A stretch of DNA of 10,075 bases from JASFTV01 sp050050615 (GTDB taxonomy: Bacteria > Desulfobacterota > DSM-4660 > Desulfatiglandales > HGW-15), in the NCBI GenBank assembly GCA_050050615.1, contig JASFTV010000108.1, positions 1-10,075 of the forward strand. Direction: 5' to 3'. Made by a program: the position numbers and the translations under genes. Of this stretch, positions 5,619 to 10,075 are shown one piece after another. Positions within the stretch are counted from its first letter, which is position 1, and every line of letters starts with the position of its first letter. Below the pieces are notes generated by a model. The model worked only from the letters and a program-made list of their open reading frames with translations, made no database searches and had not been told where the DNA came from.

Positions 5619-6252
5619 AAGTCAAAAGCAGTCTGTATCCAAGGAGGACTTTTGCCGTTTTTCTCATCTCCTTTATGATCGCTATCTCGTTTCGGGTTCA
5701 GGCGGGAATCTTTCTGTCCGCGTTGGGGAAAAGATTTTCGTCACCCCTTCAGCCTGCTCACTGCGCGATATGGAACCGAGTATGGTGGTTGCCATGGACA
5801 TGGATGGCGGAGTGCTCGAAGGGGCCATGCCCACCAAGGATGTTGAGCTGCATCTTGGAATACTGCGTGAAAGGGCTGATATCCATGTTGTCTCTCACGT
5901 CCACGGTGCCTACATTGTTGCTGTATCCACTCTCATAGATCCGGGGCCCGACGTCTTGCCCCCGCTCACGCCGGGTTTTGTCTATTTTGTTCACCCCCTC
6001 GCCATGATTCCTTTTATGATTCCCGGCACCGGAGCGTTATCTGAAGCGACGATCGAGCAATTCCGCAATCCTGAATGTTTCGCCCTCCTGCTTCGGAATC
6101 ACGGCCTGGTCACCGTTGGTCGAAACTTTCAAGAAGCCCTTAATCTTGCCGAGGAGGTTGAAGAGGTGGCCAGGATCTATCTCCTGACGAACGGCAAGGC
6201 CCGGCCTATACCTGAAGAGGAGGTCAGGGAAATAAAAAAGCTGAAACCCTAG
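5596..6252 (+). CDS. Class II aldolase/adducin-family protein
   Basis: A 218-residue zinc-dependent class II aldolase-fold protein (FucA/AraD/adducin N-terminal family). Family enzymes cleave or epimerise sugar phosphates such as fuculose-1-phosphate or ribulose-5-phosphate, and some members decarboxylate or act in methionine salvage. Visible motifs from the ATG at 5596: GSGGNLSVR (34-42), TPSACSLRDMEP (50-61), PTKDVELHLGI (79-89) with the likely catalytic acid Glu84, the zinc pair His101 and His103 in SHVHGAY, and the third zinc His169 in LRNHGLVTVG. Length is typical (210-230). An in-frame TTG at 5575 would add 7 residues, but ATG is preferred; neither has a good ribosome binding site. The start lies inside a candidate small ORF, so coupling may supply initiation. 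Substrate is not predictable. It converges on the DUF4124-protease gene. Confidence 0.92.
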   Translation: MKDRNHSKSQKQSVSKEDFCRFSHLLYDRYLVSGSGGNLSVRVGEKIFVTPSACSLRDMEPSMVVAMDMDGGVLEGAMPTKDVELHLGILRERADIHVVSHVHGAYIVAVSTLIDPGPDVLPPLTPGFVYFVHPLAMIPFMIPGTGALSEATIEQFRNPECFALLLRNHGLVTVGRNFQEALNLAEEVEEVARIYLLTNGKARPIPEEEVREIKKLKP

Positions 6253-6406
6253 TGTATTATGACACAAATCGTTCTTCTCCAAAAACGAATCGGTACTTCT
6301 TGCGAGTCATGGGGGTCTCTTTTCAAAAACGAAGGGAATGCGGGGAGGGCTATGCGAACGGGGGCAGCGAAGGCGGGGGTCGAAATGACAAAAGGGCCTG
6401 TTACTC

Positions 6407-6423
6407 AGGTTGTCGGACAACCT
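6407..6423. terminator. Palindromic hairpin at a convergent junction
   Basis: AGGTTGTC G GACAACCT is a perfect 8-base inverted repeat around one base, giving a stem of about 7 bp. It lies 13 bases beyond the minus-strand protease stop and in the tail of the plus-strand aldolase transcript. On the minus strand a CTTTTG tract follows about 18 bases later, which is too far for a classical terminator. It may be a bidirectional 3'-end structure. Confidence 0.45.
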
Positions 6424-6436
6424 CAATAATGGTTAT

Positions 6437-7228
6437 TTACTCCAGATAGATACCGTATTCCTCCTTGAGTTGACCGGAGGGAACCGCAAATCCCACCCCG
6501 CTTACAGGGATGCCTTTGGTCATAAAGTATTTCAGGCTTACAACACCCACGACCTTGCCATCCTTGTCAATTAAGGGGCCTCCGCTGTTCCCCGGATTGA
6601 CTGGCGCGGAAAATTGTATGACCTTGTTTTTTGTTGCCGGGGTCTGTCTGAATCCGGTAAACACCCCATCGGTCACCGTTGCCTGAAGTCCCGCAGATGC
6701 TCCCACTGCGAATAGGCGTTCTCCAGGAACCAGGGTTTCTGCGTCTCGCAGTTGCATGTAAGGGGTTGCTTGGGGTGTTATCACCTGAATAAGGGCTAGG
6801 TCATACAGAAGGCTGGTGGTGATAAGGTTTATAGGAACTTCGGTCGTGTCGTTTAGCCGGGCTGTATGGCTCCAGTTTTCTTCGATCACGTGCCTACAGG
6901 TCACGGCGTACCCGTTGGAAGAGATGAAAAAACCTGTTCCCGTCTTTTTGGAGCCTTTAATGGTGAAGGTGCAGTTTACCGCATATTCTATAGGGCTTCT
7001 CGGAAGAGTGATCTCCGAATCCTCCTTTGTCTCAGCAGGCAAGGATTCCTTGACCTCTCTTTCTTCGAGCGTGCCTTTTACCTTTTCAGGTGCATCAGGT
7101 TGACGATCAGAGAAATGAACAACCCCCTGTTCATCGACCCATTTGTACACCTTTCCTCCAAGGGCAACATGGGCGGAAAACAAGAATACAATCAGAGTTA
7201 GCGATAGGGTAATTCGGTTATGATTCAT
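6437..7228 (-). CDS. Secreted DUF4124-trypsin-like serine protease
   Basis: A 263-residue protein. Residues 1-24 form a Sec signal peptide (hydrophobic LSLTLIVFLFSAHVALGG), so it should act in the periplasm or outside. Residues 25-45 (GKVYKWVDEQGVVHFSDRQP) are a DUF4124 domain, a short domain frequent at the N-terminus of exported proteins. After a charged linker (about 50-75) comes a trypsin-like domain: His113 in VTCRHVI, Asp143 in LLYDLALI, and Ser215 in NPGNSGGPL, the full triad, with a GVGFAVPS strand near the end as in HtrA/DegP-like domains. There is no PDZ domain, so it is shorter than DegP. Cys86 and Cys111 could form a disulfide. The ATG has a weak ribosome binding site, but the signal peptide supports it. 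A candidate 36-codon ORF lies just upstream on the same strand. Confidence 0.92.
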   Translation of the reverse strand: MNHNRITLSLTLIVFLFSAHVALGGKVYKWVDEQGVVHFSDRQPDAPEKVKGTLEEREVKESLPAETKEDSEITLPRSPIEYAVNCTFTIKGSKKTGTGFFISSNGYAVTCRHVIEENWSHTARLNDTTEVPINLITTSLLYDLALIQVITPQATPYMQLRDAETLVPGERLFAVGASAGLQATVTDGVFTGFRQTPATKNKVIQFSAPVNPGNSGGPLIDKDGKVVGVVSLKYFMTKGIPVSGVGFAVPSGQLKEEYGIYLE

Positions 7229-7255
7229 CTCTTAATGCCGCCGGCATCCTCACTC

Positions 7256-7280
7256 ACGAGGTTCAAGTTTTGCACCTCGT
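7256..7280. repeat. Inverted repeat upstream of the protease
   Basis: ACGAGGT (7256-7262) is the reverse complement of ACCTCGT (7274-7280), with an 11-base loop. It lies 28-52 bases upstream of the protease ATG and overlaps the end of the candidate 36-codon ORF. A second short repeat, ATGCC GCC GGCAT (about 7234-7246), is next to it. It could be an operator, a leader hairpin, or a weak terminator of the small ORF; no T-tract follows. Confidence 0.35.
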
Positions 7281-7373
7281 CTTCGGAGAGGCCCTATTCG
7301 CCTTTGAAAGCCACTCCAAAAAGCGATGCCACCACTCTTTCTGTTCTCTTTTACCCTCTTTCGAAAAGGTCAT
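7263..7373 (-). CDS. Candidate 36-residue Trp-rich small protein
   Basis: A short ORF read from ATG at 7373. It begins MTFSKEGKREQKEWWHRFLE, continues WLSKANRASPKT and ends RCKT. The composition is protein-like: a basic start, then an aromatic amphipathic segment (Trp14, Trp15, Phe18, Leu19, Trp21, Leu22), then a lone Cys34. AAGGAG precedes the ATG, but with only 3 bases between, which is tight. From memory, the WW.RFL..L.KAN pattern recalls very small deltaproteobacterial proteins annotated as 'LDCC motif putative metal-binding'; the LDCC itself is absent here. It lies 34 bases upstream of the protease on the same strand and may share its transcript. It may also be chance. Confidence 0.35.
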   Translation of the reverse strand: MTFSKEGKREQKEWWHRFLEWLSKANRASPKTRCKT

Positions 7374-7555
7374 GAGCTCCTTGGAGATGAAAATGAGTGA
7401 TCAATAAGGCTTCGTGCCATACTATTTTAGCAAATATTGGGCTTTTCATCACAGAAAAAGGTAAGGCCACCCGGCAAAATGTCTTTGACCGAAGACTGCG
7501 TTTCTGCTATAGAGCGGGTTTATCCTTTCAAGAAAATGACATAAGGGAGGAGAAA
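7374..7555. other. Gene-free divergent stretch before the response regulator
   Basis: About 180 bases between the minus-strand protease/small-ORF unit and the plus-strand response regulator. The frame of the regulator is open back to 7397, but the extra 53 codons show no receiver-like or protein-like pattern. A strong ribosome binding site (GGGAGGAG, 7545-7552) just before the ATG at 7556 supports the shorter form. I see no confident promoter boxes. Confidence 0.5.
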
Positions 7556-8065
7556 ATGTCTGAAGAAAGCCCTTTAAAAGACAAGGTTGTTCTTGCGGTT
7601 GACGATGAGCCAGATGTCCTCGAAACGATTGCAGAGGAACTGGATATGTGCATTGTTCACAAAGCCCAGGATTATGATACGGCCCTCCAACACCTTTTGA
7701 GTTACACCTATGACGTGGTCATCCTGGACATCATGGGGGTTAATGGTTTTGAGCTTCTGAAAAATGCGGTTGCACGCGGTTTTCCTGCGGTCATGCTCAC
7801 TGCCCATGCAGTGACCCCAGAGGCATTGAAAAAATCCATAAAGCTCGGGGCGCTTTCTTTCTTGCCCAAAGAAAGAATCCCGGAACTCAAAGGATTCCTG
7901 GAGGATGTGGTTCTGGGGACCGGAAAACCCCTCTGGATAAAATTCTTTGATAAGCTTGGGGCTTACTTCAACGAGCGATTTGGCCCAGACTGGAAAGAAA
8001 AGGACAAATTCTTCAAAGAGTTTGAAGAATCCCTTAGAAAGAGCGAGGAGGGTGAAGCGGCTTAA
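7556..8065 (+). CDS. Single-domain response regulator with C-terminal tail
   Basis: A 169-residue two-component receiver protein without a recognisable DNA-binding domain. The acidic pair is Asp16-Asp17 in LAVDDEPDV, the phospho-acceptor is Asp58 in VVILDIMGVNG, the switch Thr is Thr82 in VMLTAHA, and the conserved Lys is Lys105 in FLPKE. After the receiver (about 10-117), a tail of about 50 residues reads LGTGKPLWIKFFDKLGAYF then a highly charged helix; such Trp/Phe-rich tails occur on other deltaproteobacterial receivers, to my recollection, and may dock a partner kinase or output protein. The start at 7556 was chosen for its strong ribosome binding site and because the receiver begins directly after it. 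No histidine kinase gene is in the window, so it is an orphan here. Confidence 0.93.
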   Translation: MSEESPLKDKVVLAVDDEPDVLETIAEELDMCIVHKAQDYDTALQHLLSYTYDVVILDIMGVNGFELLKNAVARGFPAVMLTAHAVTPEALKKSIKLGALSFLPKERIPELKGFLEDVVLGTGKPLWIKFFDKLGAYFNERFGPDWKEKDKFFKEFEESLRKSEEGEAA

Positions 8066-8080
8066 AGATTCAGGGGTGCT

Positions 8081-8106
8081 TTCATAAAGCCTTCTGACTT
8101 TATGAA
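8081..8106. repeat. Hairpin downstream of the response regulator (copy 1 of a related pair)
   Basis: TTCATAAAG (8081-8089) and CTTTATGAA (8098-8106) form a perfect 9-bp stem with an 8-base loop, 16 bases after the response-regulator stop. There is no T-tract after it. Its right half, TCTGACTTTATGAATA (8093-8108), matches 14 of 16 bases of the right half of the hairpin after endonuclease V at 9000-9015. The two differing bases are compensated in the left arms. Confidence 0.6.
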
Positions 8107-8288
8107 TACCGGGCCGAGCGGGCTGCCTTCTCTCTCGCTATTCTTTTGCATGCCCTTCTCTTTTTGGGCCCATAATGTTTGCATATCATAGCCACCCTTT
8201 TGCTACACCTGTTTTTTTTACCATCCATTTAAAAGCCAATTTAATGGAAAACGAGGCGAATGGCTCCGCCCCTGGATTTTTCTAAAGA
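8107..8288. other. Gene-free stretch before endonuclease V
   Basis: No gene is visible. It has a T8 run at 8212-8219 without a GC stem before it. An AT-rich imperfect inverted repeat, TCCATTTAAA with TTTAATGGA, lies at 8224-8248. A promoter for the endonuclease gene is probably here, but I could not assign boxes. The endonuclease start lacks a clear Shine-Dalgarno. Confidence 0.4.
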
Positions 8289-8969
8289 ATGAAAACGAGG
8301 CAGCTTCATCCATGGAAAGTCACGCCTAAGGAGGCGATTGACATTCAAAAGAGATTGAAGCCACGGCTTCGTCTCAAGAAGCTATCCCGGGATTTACAAT
8401 ATGTTGCGGGCACGGATGTCTCTTCGTCGAAAAAGTCCAACACTATTTGGGCGGGCGTTGTGGTTTTGCGCTACCCAGATCTCGTTAGTGTGGAGGAGAA
8501 ATGGTTCAAGGCAAAAACCGATTTCCCTTATGTGCCCGGACTCCTGAGTTTCAGGGAAATCCCTGTTCTTCTCCAGGCCCTAAAACGGCTTGAGATCAGT
8601 CCTGATCTGATTCTTTGTGATGGTCAGGGGATTGCACATCCGAGAGGTCTTGGCTTGGCCTCTCATCTGGGTCTGTTGGTGGATAGGCCAACCATTGGAT
8701 GTGCAAAAAATCGGCTTGTAGGTGAATTCTCGGAGGTGGGCAGGAAAAAGGGGAGTTACACCTACCTGTGGCACAAGGGTCATGTGATCGGCGCCGTTGC
8801 AAGGACGAGAACCGGCGTAAAGCCGCTTTTCGTTTCACCAGGAAATCGTGTGACCCTTGAAGAGTCATTGAAAATAGCGTTTCGTTGCTGCAAAAAATAC
8901 AGAGTGCCGCAGCCTACCAGGTTGGCGCACCTGCTCGTTAATGTGCTTAGAAGTCGAGAGGGGTCATAA
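8289..8969 (+). CDS. nfi: Endonuclease V (deoxyinosine 3' endonuclease)
   Basis: A 226-residue DNA-repair nuclease that nicks the second phosphodiester bond 3' to deoxyinosine and some other lesions, using Mg2+. The family is unmistakable: GTDVS with catalytic Asp43, FPYVPGLLSFRE with wedge-motif Tyr81 and catalytic Glu90, LCDGQGIAHPRGLGLASHLG with catalytic Asp111, GCAKNRLVG with Lys140, LFVSPGNRVTLEESL, and PQPTRLAH with His214. These positions line up almost residue for residue with the Thermotoga maritima enzyme (Asp43, Glu89, Asp110, His214). Length is normal (210-230). An in-frame TAA two codons before the ATG at 8289 makes this the earliest possible start. It is flanked on both sides by related hairpins and converges on topA. 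Confidence 0.97.
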   Translation: MKTRQLHPWKVTPKEAIDIQKRLKPRLRLKKLSRDLQYVAGTDVSSSKKSNTIWAGVVVLRYPDLVSVEEKWFKAKTDFPYVPGLLSFREIPVLLQALKRLEISPDLILCDGQGIAHPRGLGLASHLGLLVDRPTIGCAKNRLVGEFSEVGRKKGSYTYLWHKGHVIGAVARTRTGVKPLFVSPGNRVTLEESLKIAFRCCKKYRVPQPTRLAHLLVNVLRSREGS

Positions 8970-9024
8970 CCCGAATGATTCACGAATAATGCCACAACAT
9001 CTGACTTCGTGAATAACCAGGGTT
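8968..9024. repeat. Composite hairpin overlapping the endonuclease V stop (copy 2 of a related pair)
   Basis: ATTCACGAA (8978-8986) and TTCGTGAAT (9006-9014) form a perfect 9-bp stem with a 19-base loop. An outer stem, AACCC (8968-8972) with GGGTT (9020-9024), is separated from it by exactly 5 bases on each side. The structure starts inside the TAA of the endonuclease gene. It may end that transcript or the facing topA transcript, or be a palindromic repeat. It is related to the hairpin at 8081-8106. Confidence 0.6.
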
Positions 9025-9164
9025 TAGGAAGAATTCTGTGAAGATAGCAGAAAACAGGGCCTTGTGGATGCGCTCAGAGTTTATCGGCTGTGTTCAGTCT
9101 GGGCCATTGAATGCACAACGTATATCGCCTCTAACAAAAGACACGCCTTGTGGGCACAAATTGC

Positions 9165-10075
9165 TTACTCTTCCGCGCTCTCTGGCGCCTCGGAAAAAGC
9201 TTCATCAATGCGTAAGGTCTGCGGTTTGTAGGTCTCGCCGACCGGGGTCCCATCGAGGTTACGTATGATCGGCTGGGGGTGGGCCTTCTCATGTGCTTCA
9301 AGCGCTTTTTCCAGTACCTGCTTGGTTTCGTCATCAAGCGAGGCCCAACCGAGCCTGCCGCGGCACTTGGGAAAAGCTGAACAACTCAGCCAGGGACCCC
9401 GTCTCCCCCGCCTTAGATTCAGTGGGGACTGACATTTTGGGCAGGAGAGTTCTGTGAGTAGAGGCGGTATCTTCGGCGGATTGATGTATCCCTTTTTGTC
9501 GAGAGCGACATTGCCGTTGCAATCGGGGTATCTCGCACAACTGAGAAAAGCCCCGAAGCGGCCTTTTCGCAAAAGCATGGGTGCCCCACAATTGGGGCAA
9601 GCAACCTCGGTCTGCTCTTGTTCAATTGGATTGCCGTCACGGTCGATCGGGGCGGCATACTTGCACGCGGGGTACTTGGAGCAACTTAAGAATCGACCCT
9701 TTCGCCCAAAACGATACACCGTCTTGTGGCCGCATTGGGGGCATGTAAAGGGTGCCGGCCGGGTTTCAGCTTTAGCGTGTGCCATGCCATCGTAGGCTGC
9801 GTCAAGGCTCTGCTTGAAAGGGCCATAGAAGCGATGCAGCATCTGCACCCAGTCCGCATGCTTTTCCTCAATGTCGTCAAGTTGCTGTTCCATATCGCGT
9901 GTGTAGCCGGCTTGCAAGATCTCAGGAAATGCTTCGATCAACTTATCGGTAACCACCTTCCCCAGATCAGTCGCGTGAAATCGGTTTCGGATTCTTTCTA
10001 CATATTTGCGCATCTGGATGACCTGGATAATCTGGGCATAAGTGCTGGGCCGGCCAATGCCTTCGGATTCAAGCT
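9165..10075 (-). CDS. topA: DNA topoisomerase I, C-terminal part (5' end outside window)
   Basis: Type IA topoisomerase that relaxes negative supercoils. Only the last 302-303 codons are in the window. The frame is open to the right edge and reads LESEGIGRPSTYAQIIQVIQ before the internal ATG at 10013, the conserved GIGRPSTYA block that follows the active-site domain. TDLGKVVTDKL and QAGYTRDMEQQLDDIE follow. Then come three four-cysteine zinc ribbons of the topoisomerase C-terminal type, each CPxC...LSC-x5-C, at about 9743-9663, 9599-9519 and 9443-9363. A charged tail follows, with ALEAHEKAHPQPIIRNLDG and a final acidic segment. All twelve zinc-ligand cysteines are present. The active-site Tyr would be upstream, outside the window. 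It ends at TAA and converges on endonuclease V. Confidence 0.96.
   Translation of the reverse strand, partial: LESEGIGRPSTYAQIIQVIQMRKYVERIRNRFHATDLGKVVTDKLIEAFPEILQAGYTRDMEQQLDDIEEKHADWVQMLHRFYGPFKQSLDAAYDGMAHAKAETRPAPFTCPQCGHKTVYRFGRKGRFLSCSKYPACKYAAPIDRDGNPIEQEQTEVACPNCGAPMLLRKGRFGAFLSCARYPDCNGNVALDKKGYINPPKIPPLLTELSCPKCQSPLNLRRGRRGPWLSCSAFPKCRGRLGWASLDDETKQVLEKALEAHEKAHPQPIIRNLDGTPVGETYKPQTLRIDEAFSEAPESAEE

Noticed and set aside
6252..6449. 65-codon plus-strand ORF after the aldolase
   Set aside because: It crosses a hairpin and the end of the facing protease gene, and its sequence is low-complexity Gly/Arg/Ser.
7397..7555. Upstream extension of the response regulator by 53 codons
   Set aside because: The extra residues do not look like a domain, and a strong ribosome binding site just before 7556 supports the shorter protein.
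8212..8219. T8 run as an intrinsic terminator after the response regulator
   Set aside because: No GC-rich stem directly precedes it on the plus strand; the hairpin at 8081-8106 is more than 100 bases away.
1..10075. CRISPR array, tRNA, rRNA, insertion sequence, phage or defence genes
   Set aside because: Read for evenly spaced direct repeats, cloverleaf cores, transposase or integrase motifs and known defence domains; none was seen.

Overview
The window holds ten confidently recognised protein genes, two of them cut by the window edges, plus two candidate small ORFs under 60 codons. I saw no rRNA, tRNA, CRISPR array, insertion sequence or phage gene. The organism looks like an anaerobic, moderately GC-rich Gram-negative bacterium, most likely of the Desulfobacterota (former Deltaproteobacteria). 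The reasons are the stand-alone acyl-CoA catabolic genes, a DUF4124-trypsin protein with a Sec signal, and C-rich/G-rich intergenic elements of a kind I associate with that group. This placement is inference, not a computed result.

Layout. 1-483 (+): 3' part of a nitroreductase-family FMN enzyme, facing a TANGO2/NRDE-family protein (623-1393, -). 1394-1804: about 0.4 kb without a gene. 1805-3046 (+): a thiolase with an unusual active-site context. 3047-3407: about 0.36 kb with nested inverted repeats. 3408-4262 (+): a 3-hydroxyacyl-CoA dehydrogenase, facing a fumarylacetoacetate-hydrolase-family enzyme (4377-5195, -). 5442-5618 (+): a candidate 58-residue exported peptide overlapping a class II aldolase gene (5596-6252, +), which faces a periplasmic DUF4124-trypsin-like protease (6437-7228, -). 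A 36-residue Trp-rich candidate ORF (7263-7373, -) lies just upstream of the protease. Then come a single-domain response regulator (7556-8065, +) and endonuclease V (8289-8969, +), facing the 3' end of topA (9165-10075, -).

The thiolase, hydroxyacyl-CoA dehydrogenase and FAH-family enzyme suggest a catabolic neighbourhood for fatty, dicarboxylic or ring-cleavage acyl-CoA intermediates, and the aldolase may belong to it. The wide spacing and alternating strands argue against one operon. Endonuclease V and topoisomerase I are housekeeping DNA-maintenance genes.

No single new system is evident. The most interesting signals are in the non-coding DNA. Two hairpins on either side of endonuclease V are related in sequence and differ by a matched two-base-pair change, as in a structure-conserved repeat family. 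The leader of the hydroxyacyl-CoA dehydrogenase gene contains one segment that can pair with either of two partners. All four convergent gene junctions carry an inverted repeat.
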